Shown here piece after piece: positions 45,866 to 55,669 of a stretch of 64,000 nt of DNA. Each line of letters begins with the position of its first letter. Positions within the stretch are counted from its first letter, which is position 1. Below the pieces are notes generated by a model. The model searched no databases. It was not told the DNA's origin and saw only the letters and a program-made list of their open reading frames with translations. The stretch is from positions 8,570,046 through 8,634,045 of the forward strand of contig JAYGXS010000004.1 in assembly GCA_036362985.1 (NCBI GenBank). The letters run 5' to 3'. This DNA is from Ligula intestinalis (Eukaryota > Platyhelminthes > Cestoda > Diphyllobothriidea > Diphyllobothriidae). The position numbers were made by a program, and so were the translations under genes.

Positions 45866-46087
45866 CATGGGACTTCTGTCTACAACCGCACGACTACGGC
45901 TCCTGTCCCACGCGGCAGAGGTCCGAGGGCAAGGGCGGCGCAGCCTTTAGTCTGAAACGTTACTACTATGACCAAGAGCGACGCACCTGTAACCCCTACT
46001 TCTACACCGGCTGTGGCGCGCTGGGAAATCACTTTGAGACCAAGAGTCACTGCGAGCGGGTTTGTGCGCAGAGACTGAAATTTCCAG
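45866..46087 (+). CDS. Multi-Kunitz gene exon: Kunitz domain 9
   Basis: Acceptor GGCTTGACAG ends at 45865; donor GTGAGT starts at 46088; phase 1/1, 222 nt. Cysteine spacing is 8-27-7-12-3, with a basic, glycine-rich insert (QRSEGKGGAAF) between CII and CIII. The core is RYYYDQERRTC, FYTGCGALGNHF. P1 is Pro, which is generally unfavourable for a standard inhibitory loop. Confidence 0.95.
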
Positions 46088-47079
46088 GTGAGTGAACATA
46101 CAATCGTAAAAATTCAATTTTCTTTATATTCAAAGATGTTTCCTATCGTCCAATTGATTTATATTTATTTCAGCTATTGGATAAGAATTAGTTCAGATCA
46201 TCTTCAAAATATCGACAGTAGTTGAAGATTTTCAGTGTTCTCAAACCTTTTTTTCAAAAACGTAAATTCTGCTTGATCTGCTTACTAAAGCCTTCAAAAC
46301 CGACCTTACTTAAAAACATTTACCTAAAAAAGTTTGGATACTAGTTCTTATTAAAGATGGCTGCTGGGAACATAGTTTTAGACCAGTAAAGGCACCAAAA
46401 CGCATTGTTTAACAAAAAGAACGTTCACATCAAAAGTTGGATACGAATATGCCTGGCAGCAATTTACAAACGTTCAATAATATTAATCTTTTTAGAAAAG
46501 ACCTTTTACTTAGGCATTTGGCTGACATATATCTCTGTAGCTTGCCTTCTTCCAAAGTAACGTCTACTATATCTGACAACCTCCAATTTTGCCAAAATTC
46601 GGCCTTGTAAGCTTAAATAAGCTAAATTAAACATGCACTTTAAGGCTTTCTGAGGATCGAATCCACTTAACAAATCAAATAACGAGATCAAATGTATGTT
46701 TAACTACCACCTCCAGCGATCGTATCTTCTACTTCTGAACTGTTTTCTGCAACTGCTCTTTTTACTTCTATCAGCGGGTTCATTAGACTTTTGCAGAGAT
46801 TAACTGCAGATGGTAACAATACCATGTAGGATCGACATGGGTGAAGTTGAAATGAAAAAAAACTTAACAGAGAAATAAGCCTGCCTTTGCGGAAACAGAA
46901 TTCCGCCTGTCCACAGTTTCGTCATGAAAAAATTATCGCACAACCCAAACTGCAAATTTATAAAATAGTTACAATCCGTCGCTGAGTGGGGCACTGGTGC
47001 CTCGTTGCATACCTTAAAACAGGCTAACAGGCTGAACACGAGAATATGGCAGGGTAAAGTGATGAATTTCAAACGATAA

Positions 47080-47765
47080 ATTGGCGAGAATACGTTGGCT
47101 TTCGATAAACTCTTTTCAGGCTTGTACATTAAGCTCCTAATGAAATTAATTAACAGTGCTGTTTGGTGGAAAGATATCTTGGCCGCCGGTCCCCCCCCCC
47201 ACCCCTGACAACAACATCGACACTACATCTTTCGACCAACCAGCATAGCTTATTTATTTAATTACCATATAAATATACAGGCCTGAAATGAATTTATCGA
47301 AAGGAAACTTATGCTCACCAATTAATCTTCTGATATTTACAATGAAAATTTTCGGAAATTTAAAGCAGTAAATTATACTAAAGTTTTCGAATTTTATCGA
47401 TCCTCCTGTCCCAATGCCAACATTCAAGCCAACTCTAACGCTTATTCTCAACTTATGGCCCTAGAATTTAGCACAAAGTTCCACATTATACGGAGGGATC
47501 CTATTACAGTGCCCTTCCCATGCCAGCCCCCGAAATACAGAATCGTTTAATGTTTCCATTTTAATTGGTGACGTTTAACTAGAACCATAACCTTGAAACT
47601 ACGAACTTAGCGCCTGCTTGTAAGATGTACACTTCAGTCTATCGGTTCAGCTGGGCCATCTAGATTGTAGATTACTGACCACATGTCTAAATTTGTACGC
47701 TGTCCGCACATCTGTGCTAGCCCGATTAGAATTTATCGAGAGCACACGTTGCTCATAAACTGCTC
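47080..47765. repeat. Three decayed PLE termini with hammerhead-like cores
   Basis: Copies at about 47082-47123 (minus), 47278-47320 (+) and 47718-47760 (+) share a core-like block (CTGAAA or CCGATT), then GA(A/G)TTTATCGA(A/G)A, an inverted helix III region and CTC. The outer two match the PLE family A termini at 39989 and 42792. No PLE coding sequence remains between them. Confidence 0.5.
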
Positions 47766-48015
47766 TTCTAAATTCTTTTGTGAGCATTTCTGCAACGCTA
47801 ATTTCAATTACCTTCCACCTTCAAAAATGATTTGGTGGCCTAACGCGTAGTGTGTTTAAATTTAATCCCTACAAAATGTGGTTTTTCCTACATAATTGAA
47901 AATAAATGTGGCATTGGCTCATAATTTTATATTATGTAAAGGTGTCCGATTGGGGTTTTGTTAAAAAAATCGATAATCTTTCCACAACCCCAATTATTTT
48001 CCAAGTCTACTCCAG

Positions 48016-48294
48016 AACTTGCTCTCTGCCTAGGTGGAGCAGTGTGCCAGAGCGACCACATAAGAGAGTGTCCCGACAGTGGTCTCAAGGTCTGGAAGTA
48101 CAAGTCCTCCATGAACACGTGTCTACAGGTGGAACTTTGTCCAAGTCAGCTTTCTCCCATGGCCTTCCGGTTTGACTTTGCACCCTCACTGAATCCGGCA
48201 GCCCAGTTTGGTCTCCCTTTGGGCGTTTTCTCCTCCAGTTTTGCATGCTACTCTCAGTGTCTTCCTCGTCCGCCAAATGGAACTGATGTGCAGA
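48016..48294 (+). CDS. Multi-Kunitz gene exon: Kunitz domain 10, highly divergent
   Basis: Acceptor CTACTCCAG ends at 48015; donor GTACGT starts at 48295; phase 1/1, 279 nt. Seven cysteines with gaps 5-7-16-5-35-3. The SGLKVWKYKSSMNTC stretch and the final C-x3-C fit CII-CIII and CV-CVI of a Kunitz fold. Between them is a 35-residue hydrophobic insert (MAFRFDFAPSLNPAAQFGLP), and the Gly-Gly before CIV is absent. The symmetric phase and position support it as an exon; the fold assignment is less secure. Confidence 0.7.
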
Positions 48295-48334
48295 GTACGT
48301 CGCTCCTTCTTAGAGCAACTTCGTTTATTCTTCC

Positions 48335-48545
48335 AACTGCTGCCATTGAGCCACGAGCTCGTTGTCTAGCCGGGTTAGGTCGGAGGACATTGACACTCAT
48401 TGATAAACGCTCACCCGACCCGATTGGGTGGGATGCCACTTGGGTCCGTGTATGACTAGCTCACTACGGCTGATAAGCTAGAAATGGCCATTCCAGTCTC
48501 CCCTGTCATTGTCGGCAATACTGTCTGTCTATACTAACAGTTGTC
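48335..48545. repeat. tRNA-derived SINE family A (copy 4)
   Basis: Starts about 40 bp after a Kunitz donor. A minus-strand A box (CATTGAGCCACGAGCTCG reverse-read) is followed by the + strand tail CTGATAAGCTAGAAATGGCC and ATTCCAGTCTCCCC. Confidence 0.5.
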
Positions 48546-49004
48546 AGGGCCTCCATCGAGACCCCGGCAGAGCGGGACAAATGAGTTACGTAAGGGCTCG
48601 GATGAACGTTCATCAATGAGTGTCATCTAGTTTCGATGGCAATAGTGAGTCAAGAAGATCAGAGACAGGATCTGGCACACCTCCACACTCTAGGCTGCGC
48701 ACGATGGATCAGGTCTTTCGTCGCACAAAGCAGTGCTCGACTCGCAGACCGTCTGTGTGGGAGTCGCAAAGAAGCTCTCTATCCTGAGACAACCAAGTTA
48801 GTTGACTCGCTGGTTTAAGTAAGGAGATATTGACCCTCGTTGATGAATGCTCACTGGACGAGGCTCAAAGCGGAGTGAGACAGATGCGTTCCGTTGGCGG
48901 TCAGATGAGCGTTCACCAACGTGTGCTAATCCAAGGCAGTAAGTTGCCTTCCAAGCCACGGATTTCGGTGCGTCATGTTTATTTAAACATGTGTTGTATT
49001 AAGG

Positions 49005-49093
49005 AAGTCAAGTTAAGTGAACGAACGTTTTCGATTAATTCGTCATCAGGCAACGAAAACGCTCCTTCGCTTAACTTGACTTCCTTAATGTGT
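49005..49093. repeat. 33-bp-arm hairpin made from PLE 3' terminal sequence
   Basis: The left arm starts AAGGAAGTCAAGTTAAGTGA and ends ACGTTTTCG; the right arm is its near-exact reverse complement (about 28 of 33 match), with a 20-nt loop ATTAATTCGTCATCAGGCAA. The left arm and loop match the PLE 3' region at 45240-45300. Confidence 0.75.
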
Positions 49094-49394
49094 TGTATTT
49101 TTACAGGGTAATATAGATGAGAACAATCACGAGGGTTGAATTGATTTCTCCTCTCCACTGTCTGATCTGGTCAGCCAACTGATCAGAGGCAGGTGACTTG
49201 CCACTGCAACATCCATGTTCTTCATTTATTATGGGTACGCCCCTCGAATGATGCGTACTGTGCCCTGCACTGGCTACTCCGCTGGTCCAGCGAATTTATC
49301 GTGGTGTCCGAATTAGAGAGCCCAGCACCGTCTTCATCTTCGTCTTACATGAGATGCTAAAGAACCCTACCTAAATTCCTGCGAGAGATGACAC

Positions 49395-49790
49395 TCGTGT
49401 GAGTCGGGAGTTGCTTGAGTCATGGTTCACGGGGACCTCCAGTCCATAAACGTGTGCAACTACTGGCCCAATCCACATTTAATGTTGAAATTCAGTTTGG
49501 TCAAAACATTCCGTCACTCGGGAGCGCAGAGGCCAATACTTCATCTAATGCCAGCGCCAGGGGGTCAGGTGGCTGAGCAATTATCACGCCAACCTCTAGC
49601 GTGGATGATGAAACTTCAGTAGCTACCGGTCTACACGCCGACCCTCAAGCAATTAGCACGCAAGCGGGCCGTTAATTGTCATAAGCATGTAGTAGCCTAG
49701 TGACTGTATCCAGTGGATACTGAGACTCTCTGTGTATGAATAGCCCGTTTCTGGTATTGTCTCTGACGATTGATCAAGAATGGATTTCGA
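49395..49790 (+). pseudogene. PLE remnant, region following the GIY-YIG domain
   Basis: Encodes WFTGTSSINVCNYWPNPHL-like sequence, homologous to 62090-62340 and, on the other strand, 2872-3120. It ends roughly 200 bp before exon 49982. Confidence 0.5.
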
Positions 49791-49981
49791 AACGTTTAGC
49801 GAATAGCCTTCTTTTCCCAGTGATCATATCAACCGCTGTTTAGAACCCTGCCACATCGGAGTCTACCTTCAGTTGTCTTCTCCCCTTCTCTGACTTGGCA
49901 CAATTCCGTTTCCCTCCCCACCGACCACTCCTACTTCCTCTAGCATTTATAGGCGTTTCTCTTTCTGCTTTCTCCACGCAG

Positions 49982-50161
49982 ATATATGCCACATGAATCC
50001 CATCACCACGGTGCCCTACGGCTGCCGCGCTATGGTGGAGCGGTGGTACTTCGATTTAAAGGATCGTGTATGCCGCAGTTATGTCACCTGCCCCGCCTAC
50101 GGCAACAACTTCCCCGATGAGGATACCTGCATTTCCGCCTGTAAACCATCTCACATTATGG
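49982..50161 (+). CDS. Multi-Kunitz gene exon: Kunitz domain 11, the only one with a basic P1
   Basis: Acceptor CTCCACGCAG ends at 49981; donor GTGAGT starts at 50162; phase 1/1, 180 nt, the second-shortest exon. Cysteine spacing is 11-15-5-12-3. CII is followed by Arg-Ala, the same P1-P1' pattern (basic-Ala) as trypsin-inhibiting BPTI, and then VERWYFD. The GG before CIV is replaced by a shortened loop (RSYVTC). Confidence 0.95.
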
Positions 50162-50269
50162 GTGAGTGGGACAATCCTTTCTTGCAGTCAACTGTACTAC
50201 ATATTGTCGCTTCTAAATATGTCATATAAAACTAGTAACCTGAGTTGAAGAGACTAAGACATTTTCTGG

Positions 50270-51520
50270 GATCAGGAGCGTATTTGTCCGACGTTTCGAA
50301 TTCTCCCAAGAGCTCACTGTCAAGTAATAAAATAAAGTGTACAGCTCACAGTTTATTTAGCTCAGTTCTGCTAGGATTAACCTCTGCCCTCGATTTGCTC
50401 GCGCAACGCGAGGTAGGCATCTGGAAGCTCGACATGCCTGTTAATTGAGCCCGCGCGTGAATTCCAGGCTTCCTGCAGCAGGCGTGAAGTTCAGTCGTCT
50501 GACCGACCCAGTATTCGCACGCGTTCGAAGTCGAAGCTGTGCCCTGGCACGGATGCGTGGCCGGCCACCAGGGAATTCTTGTCGTTCCGTCGCACGGCGA
50601 GGTCATACTGGTGCATTCTCGTGAGGACTCGTTTGCCGGTTTCACCAACATAATTGGCTTGACCAAAAAGACAGTCAATACGGTAAATGACACCGGACTT
50701 TTGATATACGGGTACTGGGTCCTTAGTCCACATAAGTTGCCTGCGGATTGTTTCTTCCAGTTTGTGAGCAACGCCAATCTCAAATTCGCTCACCAGTCTA
50801 GCGAATTCTTCAGAAACACTAGCAATATAGGTTATTGCTCGCCAGCGTGTCGGTTCTGGCTGTTCTTTTGGTTTTCTTCGTTTGACTCCTCACCTGCATT
50901 TTTCGACGAATGCGCCAGGATAGCCATTCATTTTGAAAATTTTCTTCAAATACTGGACCTCAGCCTTCTTGTCGGCTTGTTCGCTGCAGTGAGTTTCTAC
51001 ACGACGATAGAACGTTCGCACGCAGCTACGTTTGTGCGAGACGGGATGGTTGCTGAGGTAACTCAGGATGCGAGAGGTATTTGTCGCCTTCCTGTAAACT
51101 GTTGTTTTGAGTTCCCCACCGTCTTTTCTGCACACAAGCACGTCGAGGAACGGCAACTGGCAATCTATTTCTTCCTCCATCGTGAACTGGATGTCGGGGA
51201 AGATCGAGTTTAGATTCTCTGTGAAATCCTCAATCTTGTCTCGATGAATGATGACAAACGTTTCATCAACATACCGAACCCACAATCGTGGTCAGTAATG
51301 TTCGAAAGCCAGTGCCTCCAGTCGTTGTAGTACTGCTTCGGCAATCAGGCCTGATAACGGCGATCCCATTGGTGTACCTCTTACTCTTTCATGCACCGCT
51401 CCATTGAAGGTGGAAGAAGTGTTCAAGCGGTATTTCAGGAGTCCAATGAGATGCCTGAGTTGATGTCCTTCAAGACAGTTTTCCTGCTTCGGTTGACGGG
51501 CTCACGTGTTGCTCAGGCTG
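50270..51520 (-). pseudogene. PLE family C: reverse transcriptase and GIY-YIG endonuclease, broken
   Basis: On the minus strand: LEGHQLRHLIGLLKYRLNTS, VRGTPMGSPLSGLIAEAVLQ (RT motif B), WVRYVDETFVI (motif C, YVDE instead of YVDD), QLPFLDVLVCRKDGG, then the endonuclease start GVIYRIDCLFGQANYVGETG and GHSFDFERVRILG. Frames change near 51285 and 50800. The terminus carries TCCGACGTTTCGAATTCTCC. It is the most complete family C copy; compare 6870-7240. Confidence 0.85.
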
Positions 51521-51889
51521 ATTACATGAGCTTTTTAATGAGCAAAGATGGAATCCCTTGAGGGTCCAGTCCTCTGGATCCCCTTCGTATTTTATGCTGC
51601 CTGGTTGCGTCTTTATTATAGAAACTGAATTTGCACAAATATTTCGTCAGTAGATGTACGAATAGGAATTTCAACATGCCTCCACTTGCCTACCTCCCCT
51701 TGACTAGCGAAGAGTCAATGTGTGCTAGTTTTAAAAATGCATGCATTGAGTTTTGTTAAAACTCCAGATTAACTTACTGACGGGACTTCTTAGATATCCT
51801 TGGTCTTATTCCATTCATTTATACATTGAATTTATGAATAGGATCGAATATGCGTGCCCCAGGTTCTTCTTGTAAAAAAGAGGAAGACG

Positions 51890-52000
51890 CGATTTCTGGA
51901 ACGATCGTATTATTCTGAGCTTTCGGCTCCACACTAGAAGCCATCGTCAGAGTAAATGAGAACAGCAAGCGTCAGCTACCATAAATGGGGTTGGTAGGGG
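51890..52000. repeat. PLE family B tail fragment
   Basis: CTGAGCTTTCGGCTCCAC, then GAAGCCATCGTCAGAGTAAA, the same landmark string found at 1540, 54080 and 55180. No coding sequence remains. Confidence 0.45.
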
Positions 52001-52044
52001 AGGGGGTGGTGGCAACTATTGATTGTTCCCTGTCCCTATCTCAT

Positions 52045-52965
52045 AAAATTTCACACGGAATTCTAAAATGCGTTTTAGATTCAAACACATTAATTACGTA
52101 TGGTTGTAATAATGACAAGCATACAGCCTAATCTCAATATATTTTACTTAGGTCAGGATGCCGACTTCTTAACGAGCTTATTTCTGACTGCTAATAAAAC
52201 GTATGTACTGTAAAAAGTGGCTACTTAAGTAGTATGCATGCTCATCATGTATTTTGACTGCCTTTATAAATTCAAATATCTTTTATGGAAAACATATACG
52301 AAAAAAATATTTCTTGTAGTCTTTTGGTAGCAAATTGCACCTTCTTTACATTTAATACTTAAAGAAGGAGTATCTTTCGGTTTTAAAAAAAGTTTCTTAT
52401 TATGATTTTTTTTACGATTGTGTGGTGATCATTCATTATACATGACATCCGTCAATTTATTAATGCTGCCTATAAGGTGTACAGCGATTTCCACATCTGT
52501 TGCAATATTTTTTTGAGAATCATGTGACTTCCTACTCAAGCCGGAGGCAAAAACGTACTTTTCTTTAAACAGGATGCACACAGCGCGCAGTTTGTAAACT
52601 CTGAATTCAAGTGTAGCATTCCGAAGCTTTCAAAATTATTCAGAAATTTAGAAACTTTTTTAAATTCAAAAGATACTCCTTCTTTAAGTATAAAATTTAA
52701 AGAAGGCGCAATTTTTTACCAAACGACTACAAGAAATAATTTTTCCTGCATGTTTTTCATAAAATATATTTGAATTTATAAAGGCAGTCAAAATCCATGA
52801 TGAAAATGCATACTACCGAAGTAGGCACTTTTTACAGTACATACGTTTTATTAGCTGTCAGAAATAAGCTCGTTAAGAAGTCGGCATCTTGACGTGACTA
52901 AAATATACGTAATTAATATGTTTGAATCGAAAGCGCATTTTAGAATTCCGGGTGACATTTCATGG
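52045..52965. repeat. Foldback element (family FB), copy 3, best preserved
   Basis: Inverted arms of about 300-350 bp (52045-52395 and 52656-52965) around a roughly 260-bp spacer. Shared blocks, left versus reverse-read right, include GGAATTCTAAAATGCG, TTAATTACGTAT, GATGCCGACTTCTTAACGAG, AAACGTATGTACTGTAAAAA and TTTATAAATTCAAATAT. The end falls about 105 bp before exon 53072. No coding capacity. Confidence 0.85.
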
Positions 52966-53071
52966 GATAGGAAATCTACTGTACAACCCAAGGTGGTCTG
53001 AAAGTTAGAAGTTGGGTGGTTCTTTTCATTTTTTTCATAGAGCTGACGCGTGTATTTTTTTTATCTGACAG

Positions 53072-53262
53072 ATGTCTGTCGGCTGCCACTGGACCATGGT
53101 GGATGTTCAAACTTTCAGACCCGTTGGTATTACAACACTGAGAAGCGCGCCTGCGAACGCTTCGACTACGGAGGGTGTTTTGGTAATGCGAATCGCTTCC
53201 TCTCCAAACGCGAGTGTGATCACGCTTGCACCGATCAGGACATCTGTCGTCTACCCGTGACG
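53072..53262 (+). CDS. Multi-Kunitz gene exon: Kunitz domain 12 and the first cysteine of domain 13
   Basis: Acceptor TATCTGACAG ends at 53071 (phase 1); donor GTAGGT starts at 53263 (phase 0); 191 nt. Domain 12 is canonical, spacing 8-15-7-12-3, with CRLPLDHGGC, TRWYYNTEKRAC, FDYGGC and GNANRF; P1 is Ser. After CVI, DQDICRLPVT supplies CI of the next domain. The phase-0 donor is supported because the following exon is open only in phase 0. Confidence 0.93.
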
Positions 53263-54049
53263 GTAGGTACTCCCTTCCTGGATGCCGAATCGAGTTACAG
53301 ACAGATCCCCGAGCAAACCTCTTTATGCATTGGCAAGTGTAGCAACTTCAGAAAAAGTTGAATGTTGTCGAATTATCGGAAGTAACTGACAAATATTTCA
53401 CCGTGCATTAACCAATTAGGGCGGACGGCTGCGAGCAGAGGATAATGTGCGTGACTATTTAAAGCATAATTTAAAGAATTCAATAAAAATTTTAAGGCAA
53501 GTGCAAATGCTGACTTGCTGAAGATTTATGTTATTATCTGGTTTACTTTTTGGCTGTATGGGTGATAAGCTGATGGCAAGTTGATAACTTGCGGTATAAG
53601 GCGCTAACTGATGCAGGATGTGCCCATTTGGGCAAGATTGATAATCCCTCCAAAACCGGCATTAATGAAAAACCTTACACACATTTTTAACTCAAGGAAA
53701 ATATGCAAAGCCCTATCATTTTATTTAGAAATAGAACTTTTGCAAAAGCCTCAGCTGACGAAAAAATCTATACCCACTATAGATGTGACCAATAAAGTTA
53801 AATATAGTCGTCAGGCGAAATCGTTAACATCTCATTTGCTGTATATTAAAAGAACTTTCACTTCGACAAACTTCTCCCGAAATATATCTGTTACTGGATT
53901 ACAATAAGTTTCATGTCGTCCTTAAGATACCGAGGAATATTTTATGGTATTCAGTCTTTTAAAGTTTTCAATCTGTTTTTTTTAAAACCATCGACATAAG
54001 ATATTTCATAATAGCACTAGCCAAAACATGAGTCGCTCGGCAGTATTAT

Positions 54050-54250
54050 GACTTAATTTATCTGAACTTTGGAACACTTACTGGAGTCCATCATCAGAGA
54101 TAAGAGCGGCAACGAGCAACAAGTAATAGTCATAAGGAGCCAATCAAACACCAGTGACGTCAGGCTAGAGGTGACTGTTAGGAATTCTTCATTGTGGAGC
54201 CCGATCGATAAATCGATTGACTGAGTTTTAATCTGAGACTCAGGATTCAA
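54050..54250 (-). pseudogene. PLE family B tail remnant
   Basis: Carries GAGTCCATCATCAGAGATAA and CCCGATCGATAAATCGATTG, equivalent to the end of the family B endonuclease at 55300-55390. No intact frame. Confidence 0.5.
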
Positions 54251-54574
54251 GAAATGCCCAGGCTGTCTTGCTTATGGCATAGGCAACACACTATTCAGTA
54301 TTAAAACTCCATTTGCATAGTCCTTCAAGTGACTTTTCACCAAATTTTTCATCATCTTCTACCCCTGACGTCCTCTTGGAGTGAGTAAATTTACTCATCA
54401 AGGTATGCCATGCGTCGGAGTTATCATACGTGTATGCAGTGCAACGACGGAAGCCAACCGTCCGTGCCCTTTTCCTTGGACCTAATTTCTGTTTCCTATT
54501 TATTCACTTCCCACCCTTAAATGCATCCAAAGTTCAAACGTCATTTCCACCTGCATCCTGCTCTACATTTTCAG

Positions 54575-54845
54575 GGCATTGCGCCACCAAAGGCTCAGGC
54601 AGTGGATCGCTACTTCTTCAATGCCACCTCGAAGGAGTGCCAAAAGTTCCGCTTCGCAGGCCGCCTTACCCGAGGAAATAACTTTGAAAGTGAGGCCGTC
54701 TGCCATCAGGTCTGCCTAGCAACCCTCAACCTGCATCCCGTGTCGGTGAAGATCAACCGAATGTCCACCTCCCTAGAACTGCTTGCCTCTCAACTGCAGA
54801 AAGCCGAGGAGACACCTGTACTGCAATTTGGAAGAAACTTTACAA
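54575..54845 (+). CDS. Multi-Kunitz gene exon: rest of Kunitz domain 13 plus linker
   Basis: Acceptor ACATTTTCAG ends at 54574 (phase 0); donor GTACGT starts at 54846 (phase 1); 271 nt. Joined to the previous exon it completes a Kunitz domain with CI, CIII, CV and CVI: VDRYFFNATSKEC, FRFAGR, RGNNFESEAVCHQVC. CII is a proline and CIV an arginine. A linker of about 45 residues follows (LHPVSVKINRMSTSLELLAS). The other frames through this exon hit stops. Confidence 0.9.
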
Positions 54846-55169
54846 GTACGTTCATCGCTCTGTTCTCCAACTATTCCTATTTTCCTGGGGTGGCGGACGG
54901 TCCTGGTGAATCAGCACCACAACACCACTGCCGAAGACCCTGTCACTAACGCCAGGGTTGCAGTAAACCCTTTACAGGCGCATTAAGTGCCCACATGTAC
55001 AGGGCGTAGCAAATGGGCGTGCCAGCCACCTGTGTGTAAAAGTTTGATTTAGGTCAAAAACAGCTCATTTAAAGAATATATTATTTCACGAATTGAGGCA
55101 AATGTTCACATCCCACGTACGTGTGTAGATAGAGAAGTAGAAGGCGTTGCGATCACCGGAATCATACTT

Positions 55170-55545
55170 TTACTTATCTGAGCTTTCGGGCGCTTTCTAG
55201 AGTCCATCGTCAGAAATAAACGGCGTATACGAAAGACAAGCAACAGTTATAGGATGCAGGGAACAATCAACCGTTACGGGGGGAGGGGGCAGGGAGAGGG
55301 AACAGTCAACCAATAGTGCCATCATTCCAGAGATGCCTGCGCAGAGCGATGTATGCCGGCGCCAGATCGATAAATCGATTGACTGAGTTCTCATCCAAGG
55401 CCCACGCTTTAATCACTTCGCGGCCTGTTTTGTTGCCAGCGTGCGTGATTACCCTCGCAGCTGCGAAATTTAACTCGTGACCGGTCTCGTAGGTATGGGT
55501 GGCCACTTGCGATAATGCGTCACCCCGTTGTACCGTCCGCACGAT
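55170..55545 (-). pseudogene. PLE family B, GIY-YIG domain end
   Basis: Minus-strand open stretch (RGDALSQVATHTYETGHELN, THAGNKTGREVI, DENSVNRFIDLAPAYIALRR) with a 3' flank holding the family landmark TCTGAGCTTTCGGGC. Its 5' side is cut by a palindromic MITE at 55551. This is the cleanest family B copy in the window. Confidence 0.75.
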
Positions 55546-55550
55546 AATTA

Positions 55551-55669
55551 AAATGGCTCAATAGTGTCCACTTGGACACAATCGTTGACTCTGCAGACTT
55601 GATATAGAATTGATATGGAGTTGATATGCAGTCGACGATTGTGTCCAATTAGGCACTATTGGGCCATTT
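55551..55669. mobile_element. Short palindromic MITE (119 bp) flanked by TA
   Basis: Inverted arms of about 45 bp: AAATGGCTCAATAGTG, GGACACAATCGT on the left and the reverse complement of CGATTGTGTCC, CACTATTGGGCCATTT on the right. TA dinucleotides flank both ends (55549-55550 and 55670-55671), as expected of Tc1/mariner-type insertions. Confidence 0.65.

Noticed and set aside
50539..51213. A 224-codon + strand open frame, one of the longest.
   Set aside because: It is the antisense shadow of the PLE family C endonuclease and reverse transcriptase on the minus strand.
53328..53340. A GC donor (ATTGGCAAGT) that would extend exon 53072 in phase 1.
   Set aside because: The following exon at 54575 is open only in phase 0; in phase 1 it stops before its donor. 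The upstream GTAGGT donor fits.
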